Shown here one piece after another: positions 38,901-45,033 of a DNA stretch of 64,000 nucleotides; the stretch's first letter is position 1; each line of letters starts with the position of its first letter. The translations under genes and the position numbers were made by a program. Source of the DNA: Qipengyuania sp. HL-TH1 (GTDB taxonomy: Bacteria > Pseudomonadota > Alphaproteobacteria > Sphingomonadales > Sphingomonadaceae); NCBI RefSeq assembly GCF_036365825.1, contig NZ_CP142675.1:1922001-1986000 (forward strand). The letters run 5' to 3'. A model generated the notes under the pieces. The model worked only from the letters and a program-made list of their open reading frames with translations, ran no database searches and was not told the origin of the DNA.

Positions 38901-39119
38901 CAAGATGGCAATCTCTTCGTGAATGACCATTCGGGTCTCGACGAAGCTGCTTATCAGGGCTGGCTCGTGCTGGTCTCACCTGAGGGTTGGAGCCAACTTC
39001 GGCCAAAAATCGCGAATTTCCTTGTACATCGATCCGCGGGGCGGAGCGCGCCTGACAGCAAGAGTCCAGATGGAGAAATGCTTGCCGTTCACGTCGATAG
39101 CCAGCCGCTCCCGTTCTAA
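32955..39119 (+). CDS. Giant STAND NTPase with N-terminal nuclease-like domain (Avs-like antiviral protein)
   Basis: A single-gene defence candidate of 2054 residues. The first 100 residues look like a PD-(D/E)xK/Cap4-type nuclease: Tyr/Ala-rich helix, LEWIRLVDPDAERLDD (Asp58/Asp59) and VDAYQVKWSE (Gln72, Lys74). A STAND NTPase follows: Walker A GPPGSGKST (298-306) and Walker B VILVDGLDHI (392-401), with a winged-helix segment (WRFFHNSFRQFVLD). The remaining 1400 residues are alpha-helical without a clear repeat unit, as in Avs sensors that bind phage terminase or portal. The target here is unknown. Start: ATG giving MTNSTPN; a TTG 13 codons upstream is possible. It appears to be transcribed separately from the five-gene operon. 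Confidence 0.8.
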   Translation: MTNSTPNTAKTAPADGERRALRNLSAQYQVAAKLIYTSLLDGELEWIRLVDPDAERLDDIVIGRPGRVDAYQVKWSEYRGQITFHRLVTPTKVSGKPYPAPFTLLAEGWRALSGVYPDRAVHAHFLTHDAPSSNDGKKKAGAGDPEHLQGFLRHAWPTRHSWHSTARANFRDTWQLRIDAIAACAGYSGAELDRFLAHCELDLGFDLQEAQGTGAHQDDKDVVDLAHFLAAQAAASAGVVKFTRAELLRGMGWSGRFEFAFKHDFPVDERLYRPVEETVRAIGEAIEQHDRGYIALIGPPGSGKSTALTHTLRYARGIRLVRYYAFVRDDPRPGRGEATAFLHDLCLSLEPLAPRAARRRARDDNLDSLREEMAALLAELSADWTNSGIKTVILVDGLDHIAREQNPVRSLVEELPRPDAIPDGVLIILGTQRVGLQSNAATLRPITAQLEQHGRTLEMERLSRASVRSIVQTALEPELLAPGAYEQIENLSAGHPLALAYLLKRLATASDATAVGEILHAASTYDGEIEADYRIYWETLSDQPDVRDLLGLIARLRGAIDLSTVEAVASSRILERFVATASHYFHQDTATTWRFFHNSFRQFVLDITARNALNRPDPAASVDFHRRLAEAGAREEASRQLEWERLFHLDHAGRTDLLLKLDHQPLFRSQFLNGRADWEIKDDIDRCMRVAANVGDAMAVLGLMLAQKELGDRISAFELINLATLELRLRPPQDRASALIAGPELLVPDHVAIEWASRLLEEGDPALANRVFDMAEPLDFLSGVRAVDASGHNEALTAWAKVSWRFRPLEVLVAAAMQVRVDVLASDIPPPYEDQKRANFGARRHVLAEMAEALLDAEETALLDQLFALIDDFVEAVDLDLRLDVSRVRRAIRGVGNTQLGADALNRILSAKPPESLNAIEAVRVADLICGLEIDPERADSYLAVASGPIIANQLDAPDDDPFSAVEPLFRQARAQAARVRPFDPATDIPEPERIHGLGSVLFQRAVVRVANVWGYARSGRTMSPGEAVRQLRPVVRLFRRSFGETHRWLDWHYAQRASGQLFEHMLLAAHAHGREAFQAVLEATIEDWSRKDRDLIGWSPETRRAIALAAHRLDGDEERTIGILIGLDSGTDIEFELYDRVEQWRESMEAWLEVGMRERARQSRDAMLATSFGIYIDRDDQIEDWAKIAAGAIGREDKPEVLEDTARTILTILRVLNRCRRGGGRDDAVRTILSTLSGLDPAGALLAADWLLDGNGAARTDVLTGLAIGQLASSDPDIIANALTATSRLILPFELSSTTELGGALADVAGGQWFSHPRVSEGLELARRTIRARVQHRRAFDDFLGVERTPRRERGEDKDPSGMLTCSDGTILTQAQVETLASKPEALAKSLCGATPSKMHWQPVIAALPETIDRSTLHAIGEWIVSAGTTAFALRDLVRRASLLGDRDLSEKATAAAIAGSNRGGWLPGYDGGSRLAAAECLAISDPERGRRRALELLVDDHIERPLAVRDLVASIESILPFISDTTDPRRVWSELRKHVGALAEITENPDHAPSLMNASNIAPGELSSILILRDIDHHANALAWEARKGLLALLMSGDPNDFARNGLRDALGGDLNRRTAALATISCLAWSHPGLVGDLAELVRPMAWDTHGVVRRLAQQILLDLNEELPEAPPERGLPPIYSLHLPETQMPDRSLHGSDIPRGEPLPDTEDSVDLSRLFHDAFRLIEGWSGIPFANLARRFAQIMHRIAPPDTWSAAAERKLTSHLEAIGLKVSVRRPRSLVSHQAFGVLLAEMCDAGVFEWPVDIFDSNLLLTDPYIDTRDPDPKPDWLDVPSGKALGAYPREDWLRDVGDALPTLRKLPDGRIVLAEWTQAVSLDSDREEESRVSIMAHPQMTLGEGTPNLYRLWRDSDYIGREYPMLFRQRGRPVAAVAGGPMFSDADFLALNPQIGFALNWEVADEGLFRWVDSAGKVMTESVWWQDGNLFVNDHSGLDEAAYQGWLVLVSPEGWSQLRPKIANFLVHRSAGRSAPDSKSPDGEMLAVHVDSQPLPF

Positions 39120-39511
39120 ATGCTTGGGTTCGCTATCCGGAGGTCCGCTCCGGTTTCGGCCGAATTGCCAATTGATACCTTCGGAGTGAGGTGGAGTAGG
39201 CTATCATGAAAATTCGGGCGGGATGCGAAGCTTGCTTCACAAGAACTCTAGGACATTCCAGAGATTGGGGAAGGTCCGGATTTTCGTCTCCCTCCGCTAG
39301 GAACGGACTGACAGCTTACGGCCCAAATCCCGACATTATGCTCCGGTCGATAACGGCAGTGGTAAGGTGTTTTTGAAGGGCTCTATGCGTATCGCTGGGT
39401 ATGCCTACCCCCCTCGACTTTTCGGCCACGCACGTTTTTTTGCCCCCCGCCGGTGTCCAAGTGAAAGCTTCCAAGGTTTTCAATCCCCCCTCCCCTAGCT
39501 GGTGGCTAGGT

Positions 39512-39535
39512 GCGCGCATGCTCGCGCATGCGCGC
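39512..39535. repeat. Perfect 10-base inverted repeat
   Basis: GCGCGCATGC and GCATGCGCGC around a TCGC loop; a 24-base near-palindrome made of alternating purine-pyrimidine steps. Confidence 0.9.
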
Positions 39536-39565
39536 TAGCTCCTCTTGGTCAATCGTATCGCCAAC

Positions 39566-39620
39566 GGGAATGCCTGCGCCGCTCCGCTATTTGGATTACT
39601 CCCGCGTCGCAGGCATTCCC
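39566..39620. repeat. Perfect 13-base inverted repeat with 29-base loop
   Basis: GGGAATGCCTGCG (39566-39578) and CGCAGGCATTCCC (39608-39620). The arms are too long to be chance in this length of sequence. The loop is pyrimidine-rich. Confidence 0.9.
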
Positions 39621-39684
39621 TCGACGTGGCTCCATATACTCCTGTTGATGCTCCTTGGTGAAGTCGGAGCGGAGGGCATAGGAC

Positions 39685-39715
39685 GACCAACCCCCGCCAA
39701 ATGGCCGGGTTGGTC
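39685..39715. repeat. 9-base inverted repeat hairpin
   Basis: GACCAACCC (39685-39693) and GGGTTGGTC (39707-39715); an inner GCC-AAAT-GGC can also pair, giving a 12-base-pair hairpin. Confidence 0.85.
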
Positions 39716-39971
39716 CTCCCCCTATTGCGTATCAGATGCTCCCCGGAGCCAGCCGTCGCATTCGGGCGCAGTGGTGCCGACACTGGCCCACCTGCTTAGC
39801 AGCTGCTTCTCGAAACTCTGTGCCGTTTCGGAGATCCCCGCTCTGCCTTTCGGACTCGGGTTTCCGCTATGATCTCACCCCATTTGGCAGCGGAATTAGG
39901 TTGGGCGCACCCCCAAACGTATCGAACCAAACGAATGCGCCTGCTGCGGAAAATCTGCAGAAACGCGTTGT

Positions 39972-40181
39972 TTAGGAATCGTCGGAACGAACGGTGGACC
40001 AGTCACGCTCGGCACGCTCGACAACGTCGACGTGGTAGCGGACACGATTACCGATTTTGTTGTAATGGGGGCCGATCCCCTTATCACGCCACCCCTCAAG
40101 AGTGCGCGGGCTGATGCGCCAACGGCGCGCCAGTTCCTTGGTTGTAAGAAATACCGTCGTAGACTCGTTCGGACCGGACAC
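39972..40181 (-). CDS. AlpA/MerR-like helix-turn-helix protein, probable excisionase
   Basis: A 69-residue DNA-binding protein made of one winged HTH of the AlpA/DNA-binding excisionase type: FLTTKELARRWRISPRTLEG, then WRDKGIGPHYNKIGNRVRYH. In integrative elements such proteins direct excision or control integrase. The GTG start was chosen because AGGAG stands 7 bases before it; a TTG 12 codons upstream lacks one. It lies at the opposite end of the cargo from the integrase and on the other strand, 65 bases after the unknown HTH gene. Role in excision is inferred from family and place. Confidence 0.75.
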   Translation of the reverse strand: MSGPNESTTVFLTTKELARRWRISPRTLEGWRDKGIGPHYNKIGNRVRYHVDVVERAERDWSTVRSDDS

Positions 40182-40245
40182 TGCCTGCTCCTGCGTAACT
40201 GTGCGGAGCGGCCCCAATATGCACTGCCGAGTGTTCTACTCCAGC

Positions 40246-40863
40246 TTAGGTAGAACGCTTATTGTAGTAGTCTTTTTTGATCGTCGCGGCGCTCACGCCG
40301 AAGTGCTTGGCAGCGATCGAGAATGCTTGTCGGACACTTTTTCCCATCGCTTTCTTCTGCTCAACGAATGCGATCCGCTCTTCGGCGGGCTGCTTACGTC
40401 GTGCCTTGGCAGACTGACCTTGTGTCTCAAGCAGCGAGGCGCCTCTAAGAGCTGCTCGTTCAATGTCATGTTTGTATGCAAGTTCGGCGACGAGCATGCC
40501 AAGGTCGAGCGCGAAGCTCACAGCTTCCCACGATTTTTTTTGCTCGACACACCGCTCAATATGCCTTGCGAATTTAGCTATCGTGAGAACAAACCAAGCT
40601 TCGGTTTCCCGGTATGCAAAATACTCCGCCAAGGCCCGGTGATCAGACGGCTCCGGAGCTTTCGATCTAACCTCAACCAGCCACTCACGGATGTTTGCGA
40701 TGAGGGGAGCATTCGGTCCCCAAGCGCTCTGATAAACTTCCGGTAGGGAAACGAGGGTGGACTTGAGATCCGCCCACTCGTCCAGACTGAAGTCTTCGAC
40801 ATCCTTAAGCCGGATCGTCCTCGCGGTGATGCCATCGCCCACTTTTTTGGTGTTAGTAGCCAT
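40246..40863 (-). CDS. Unknown protein with C-terminal helix-turn-helix
   Basis: A 205-residue, mostly helical, charged protein. I do not recognise a family. The C-terminal 40 residues (AFSIAAKHFGVSAATIKKDY) read as an HTH that would bind DNA; the N-terminal part has no membrane segment or catalytic motif I can see. The ATG was chosen over a GTG seven codons upstream. It lies just upstream of the small excisionase-like gene on the same strand, so the two are probably one transcript concerned with mobility or control of the element. Confidence 0.6.
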   Translation of the reverse strand: MATNTKKVGDGITARTIRLKDVEDFSLDEWADLKSTLVSLPEVYQSAWGPNAPLIANIREWLVEVRSKAPEPSDHRALAEYFAYRETEAWFVLTIAKFARHIERCVEQKKSWEAVSFALDLGMLVAELAYKHDIERAALRGASLLETQGQSAKARRKQPAEERIAFVEQKKAMGKSVRQAFSIAAKHFGVSAATIKKDYYNKRST

Positions 40864-41144
40864 GCCCAAAATCTGAACGGGCACGCGAAGCTACGCAAGA
40901 GCACGGAATAACCCCGAAGCTTTATTTGCAGCGACCTATTCGATAGGTTCGATCAATTGGGGCTGCTGGGCGCGCTGTGCGCCCCTTATGGTCCCATCGC
41001 GGAATTAGACGCTCGTGCTGTGATCGATATTTTTCTCTACGTCTACTGCCCACGCCGCCCCATGTCGGTTTGTGGGTCGATACCGGACCATCTGGTATGG
41101 GCCACCCGAAGTCGAAAAGATGCCGTTCGGCATCAACGATGCAC

Positions 41145-41300
41145 GTCGAATTCAGGTATCTTCAGGCGACGCTAATGAGCGTGGACGACCTAGGATGGAA
41201 GGTCGGCTTCAGCGATGCCGCGAACCTGCGACGCGCAGTTCGACGCCGGACGAATAAGACCGTCAACGAGCTGCGTAGCAACCGATATGCCTTGGGTCCC
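41145..41300 (+). pseudogene. Remnant of an AraC-family regulator (C-terminal HTH only)
   Basis: About 50 codons in one frame read as the second HTH of an AraC protein: YLQATLMSVDDLGWKVGFSD, then AANLRRAVRRRTNKTVNELR. The rest of the gene is missing: upstream bases (40885-41140) give no AraC sequence in any frame. It marks decayed DNA between the island and the catabolic cluster, which has an intact AraC gene at its far end. Confidence 0.65.
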
Positions 41301-41317
41301 GAATTACTTGGTCCAAG

Positions 41318-42087
41318 CTACAGCGACTGCCCGTCGTCGACGGTAAACACGGATCCGGTAATTTGAGCAGATGCGTCTGAGGCGAGATAGAGGACGAGAT
41401 CGTCGAGTGCGTCGATGTCCATGATCCGCCGCCGGTGCCAGCTTGCGATCTGCGCCTTACCACCCTCGCTATCGAACCAATTGCCAACCAGCTCTGTCCG
41501 GATGTAGCCGGGCTGGACTACGTTGAGATTGATCCCCTGTCGCACCCATTCGCGTGCGAGTTGGCGGCTGAGATGCGCGACACCGGCCTTGGTCGCCGCG
41601 TAAGCCGCGTCACCCTGCCCCGTCAGTTGTGCGGTGATCGACCCGATAATGACTATGCGTCCTGCGCCGCTCTCCCGGCTACCCGCCGTCATCATCGCGC
41701 GCGCCGCAGCGTCGCGGTCAAGTGCACGCCAAGCAAATTTGTATCGTACACCTGCCGCAGCTCCGCTTCGGCCAGTTCTGTCGAGCGTCCGTGGCGAGAG
41801 ACCCCGGCGTTGGCTATAACTGTATCGACCGGCCCGAAAGCGTCCTCTGCGCTGGAAAATGCCTGGGCCACCGATTTCTCACTCGCCACATCCATCGGCA
41901 CAGCCAGCGCCTCGCCGCCATCTCTGCGGATTTCGCTCGCGATTTTCTCGGTCAGCGCGGTTCGGCGCGCGCCGAGCACAACTCGCGCATCTGCTGCGGC
42001 TATCGCTCACGCCAGATGCGCCCCGATCCCGGAGGAAGCTCCGGTGACGAGGCAGGTCCGTCCTGCAAGGCTATGAGAGGCGGTCAT
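41318..42087 (-). pseudogene. Short-chain dehydrogenase/reductase, inactivated by a nonsense codon and a frameshift
   Basis: The gene opens with an intact Rossmann start (MTASHSLAGRTCLVTGASSG, then IGAHLA) but codon 27 is TGA (42007-42009), where SDRs usually have Arg. The frame goes on (VVLGARRTALTEKIASE, NAGVSRHGRSTELAEAELR, NLLGVHLTA) until about 41714, where one base is missing; the next frame completes the enzyme (DAAARAMMTAG, YAATKAGVAHLSRQLAREW with the YxxxK pair, and a normal C-terminus). Two separate lesions make true decay more likely than sequencing error. The start overlaps the FG-GAP lipoprotein stop by ATGA, so it was the last gene of that operon. Confidence 0.85.
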
Positions 42088-43664
42088 TCGGCCTCCTGAC
42101 GCTTGTTCGGGGCTATCAACGTATTGGCCTCCTCGTAGCGGTCGATCCAGTCTTCGGGCGGTAGCGGCAGCGCGCGGCTATCCTCGCTGCGAGCCGGAAT
42201 GAAAGCTGCGCGCGGACCGTCGCTGCGGACCTGCTCTAACCAAAACACTCCGTCGAACCGCCCACTATTTCCGCGCGTTCCGACGAGGTCGATATCCCCG
42301 TCGCCATCCATGTCGCGGGCGATGAACTGGTCGTACATACCGCGAATGCGCCGCGAGATATCGTGCCGCTTCCAGGTGCCGCCCACCGTGCCCGGATTCT
42401 TGAACCAGGCGATCCGCCCGACGGTGGAAGAGGCGGTCACAGATGGGTGATCCTCCTCGCGCGTGGCGCCGGTATAGCCCCCTTTAAGAATGTTGAGCCC
42501 CGAATAGCCGCCGGTCACGGCGTCGAGGTGGCCGTCGCCGTCGATATCGGCCAGTTCGACCGCAATCACCATGTCGGGCAGAATGTCGCCGATACGGTGG
42601 TAGCGCCATGGCATGTCGAGCGCCTCGGGCTGTTCGAGCCAGCCGAGGGCGGGCAGGCCGCCCGGCGCGCGCGGGTCACCGCAATTCTCGAATACGCCGG
42701 TAATCAGGTCGGGCCGCTCATCGCCGTTCAGGTCCCGAAATGCCGATTGGAAGGCGGAGGTCGCGACCGTACAACCTGGCAGCGTACTGTCGTCGATAGT
42801 AATCGCATAGGCTTCGATCAGGACCTTACCGTGGGCATCAGCGCCCCGGTTTTCCAGGACGTAGGCGACCTGCTCGAGCCGGGCGGCCGCCAGCACATCG
42901 AGGTCGCCGTCACCATCGAGATCGACCGGCATCGCCGTGTTTGGCACGTCTCTCGCGAATAGAACCTGCTCGTGCCATGCATCAGGATCGAGCGGATTGC
43001 TATCGAAGGTAAAGAGCGACGTGGTACGGTCTTCCCGGGGCGCTGCAGGATCTACGATGTCGCTTGCGCCCTTGTTCGCTGCGATAACATCATTGCGCCC
43101 GTCGCCGTCGATGTCCGCAATGAAGACACGCAGCCATGACCCGCGCCCTTGCGTCATCGGCGGAACGAGGCTCCGCCAAGCGCCTGCTCGCGCCGATGAG
43201 CTACTTCCAGGATTGCTGAAGAACGTCAGATGCGCCTCTTCGTTTGCAGTAACGAGATCGGGCCAGCCATCCCCATCGACGTCGCCGATTGCGACATCCT
43301 CTATCGCGCCGACTATCTGTCCCGAAGCAATGGTCGCCAGCGTCCATCGGTCCGGATCGGCGGTGCCGAAGGCAATGCGGAGGTGGTTCGAATCCTCGTG
43401 CACCGAAACGATATCTAGGAATCCGTCGCGATCGATATCGGCGATCTGGAGACCGTCGCCGCCGCGAAGCGGAACCCCGGCCAGATCCTCGTCGTCGATC
43501 CGGTGCTCTCGCCAAGAGATATAGTCGCCCGAGCGCGTGCGGGCACTGCTTGGGGTGTCCGCCACCGTCAGCTGCGCGGTCTCCGTGCCACCGACCGGCA
43601 CACACCCTGCCGCCAACAAGCCAAGCAACACCGCACTCGAAATACGCCCGGCACCCCCCGGCAT
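42084..43664 (-). CDS. FG-GAP/VCBS-repeat lipoprotein, probable calcium-binding beta-propeller
   Basis: A 526-residue exported lipoprotein: signal ISSAVLLGLLAAGC with lipobox LAAGC, then an integrin-like beta-propeller. Seven DxDxDG-type calcium loops are visible (DIDRDGFLD, DVDGDGWPD, DIDGDGRND, DLDGDGDLD, DLNGDERPD, DIDGDGHLD, DMDGDGDID), each followed by a short hydrophobic strand. Its catalytic role, if any, is unknown; a surface-anchored binding protein for the substrate or an enzyme partner is possible. The start shares one base with the stop of the MFS gene (TGATG), so the two are coupled. A longer upstream frame lies inside the MFS gene and is rejected. Confidence 0.8.
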   Translation of the reverse strand: MPGGAGRISSAVLLGLLAAGCVPVGGTETAQLTVADTPSSARTRSGDYISWREHRIDDEDLAGVPLRGGDGLQIADIDRDGFLDIVSVHEDSNHLRIAFGTADPDRWTLATIASGQIVGAIEDVAIGDVDGDGWPDLVTANEEAHLTFFSNPGSSSSARAGAWRSLVPPMTQGRGSWLRVFIADIDGDGRNDVIAANKGASDIVDPAAPREDRTTSLFTFDSNPLDPDAWHEQVLFARDVPNTAMPVDLDGDGDLDVLAAARLEQVAYVLENRGADAHGKVLIEAYAITIDDSTLPGCTVATSAFQSAFRDLNGDERPDLITGVFENCGDPRAPGGLPALGWLEQPEALDMPWRYHRIGDILPDMVIAVELADIDGDGHLDAVTGGYSGLNILKGGYTGATREEDHPSVTASSTVGRIAWFKNPGTVGGTWKRHDISRRIRGMYDQFIARDMDGDGDIDLVGTRGNSGRFDGVFWLEQVRSDGPRAAFIPARSEDSRALPLPPEDWIDRYEEANTLIAPNKRQEAE

Positions 43665-45004
43665 CAAAGAGCCTCGATCTTTGGCGCGCTCGCCGGGCTG
43701 TTGGCGATGTCTTCGCGGATATGCCGCGAAGCAAGTACATAATGCACGCAACCCCAGACAGAAGCGATGCAGCCGACGATGAGCATCGCTGCAGACAGCG
43801 GATTTTCGTCACCTCCCGCGGTGAACGTATCGCTCAGGTAGCCGACGATGAGCGGGCCAAGGCCCAGGCCGATCAAATTGATGAAGAAGAAGAAGACCGC
43901 CGAGGTCAGCGCCCGCATCCTCAGGCCAACCAACCCATGCGATACCGCAAGCGCAGGCCCGAGGTAGGAGGCCGAAAGGAAATGGAACACGCCGGTCAGC
44001 AACAATGCCAGCAGGAGATTGCCGGTGTTGAGCATGATCAGCAGCACTGGCGTGATCGCAAGGATCATGATCGCAGACCCCCACACGTACCAGCGACGGT
44101 CGCGCTGCCCCATCTTGTCGGCGAACCAACCACCAAAGAACGAGCCCGCCCCGCCGCCGAAGCCCGATGTCAGCGCCATCCAGACACCTAGTTGCGCCAG
44201 TCCGATTTCGTGGTTGCGCAAAAAGAACGAGGGCAGCCAGTTACCGACCGCATAGATCACCGTTGCCTGCAGACTTCCTGCGAGTGCGAGGTTGCGGAAG
44301 GTTTTGCGCGACCAGAGGAACCGCAGGACGTCGAAAATGCTGGGGCTTTGTCCAACTTCGTTCTCTCGTTTCTCGGACCAGCCCCGGATAGGCTCTGCCA
44401 CGGTGAGGCGGAGGAGCAGAGCGACAAGGATGCCGGGCAAGCCGACCACCAGAAACGCCATCCGCCAACCGAAGGTTTCTGCTATGAAACCGCCCAGCGC
44501 GAAGCCGGTGAGGATACCGATGTAAATCCCGATCGAGTAGATCGAGAGTGCCGTCGCGCGCTCTTTCTCGGGAAAGATGTCGGAAATCATCGAATGCGCC
44601 GGGGGGCTGCCACCTGCCTCGCCCACACCCACGCCGACCCGCGCCAGCAGCAGGTGGAGATAGTTCTGCGCGAGCCCGCTTACGGCGGTCATCCCACTCC
44701 ATACGGTCAGCGCCAACGCGATGATGTTGCGGCGGACACCGCGGTCGGCCCAGCGCGCGATAGGAATCCCGCAAGACACGTAAAACAGCGCGAAGGCGAA
44801 GCCTGACAGCAATCCGAGCTGCGTGTCGGACAGGAGAAGCTCTTCCTTGATCTGCTCCTGAAGGATCACGAGCAATTGCCTGTCGACGAAGTTGAGGGCG
44901 TAGACCAGCGTCAGCACGCCGAGCACGAAATAGCGGTAGGACGCCTTCGAATACGGCGTCTCCACAGGTGGGGCCGCGTGGTCGTTGGTCTTCGTAGTGC
45001 TCAT
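43664..45004 (-). CDS. MFS permease, spinster type
   Basis: A 446-residue inner-membrane transporter with twelve predicted helices. Signatures: VYALNFVDRQLLVILQEQIK after helix 1, the loop motif GIPIARWADRGVRRNIIA (GxxxDRxxRR type) and ARVGVGVGEAGGSPPAHSMI in helix 4, typical of spinster-like MFS proteins common in sphingomonad catabolic clusters. Substrate not predictable; uptake of the carboxylic acid set free by the esterases is the simplest idea. The ATG follows GGGGGAGAG by 8 bases. Followed directly by the FG-GAP gene. Confidence 0.88.
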   Translation of the reverse strand: MSTTKTNDHAAPPVETPYSKASYRYFVLGVLTLVYALNFVDRQLLVILQEQIKEELLLSDTQLGLLSGFAFALFYVSCGIPIARWADRGVRRNIIALALTVWSGMTAVSGLAQNYLHLLLARVGVGVGEAGGSPPAHSMISDIFPEKERATALSIYSIGIYIGILTGFALGGFIAETFGWRMAFLVVGLPGILVALLLRLTVAEPIRGWSEKRENEVGQSPSIFDVLRFLWSRKTFRNLALAGSLQATVIYAVGNWLPSFFLRNHEIGLAQLGVWMALTSGFGGGAGSFFGGWFADKMGQRDRRWYVWGSAIMILAITPVLLIMLNTGNLLLALLLTGVFHFLSASYLGPALAVSHGLVGLRMRALTSAVFFFFINLIGLGLGPLIVGYLSDTFTAGGDENPLSAAMLIVGCIASVWGCVHYVLASRHIREDIANSPASAPKIEAL

Positions 45005-45033
45005 GATCGGGCTCTCCCCCTGGTGTTTTAACG

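Larger units (their letters stand above)
39120..39971. other. Non-coding stretch with three inverted repeats
   Basis: 850 bases between the convergent STAND and excisionase genes. No open frame here has a start, ribosome site and recognisable motif together. The stretch has long C and T runs and, between 39512 and 39715, three strong inverted repeats listed separately. It could hold an origin, a transfer or attachment region, or a structured RNA. Confidence 0.55.

Noticed and set aside
39316..39872. Open frames in the inverted-repeat stretch
   Set aside because: No start with a ribosome site and no motif I can name; they cross the repeats and C/T runs.
40900..41100. Right attachment site of the island
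   Set aside because: A tRNA-like GGTTCGATC and a GC hairpin occur here, but neither matches the left half-tRNA, so no att site is called.
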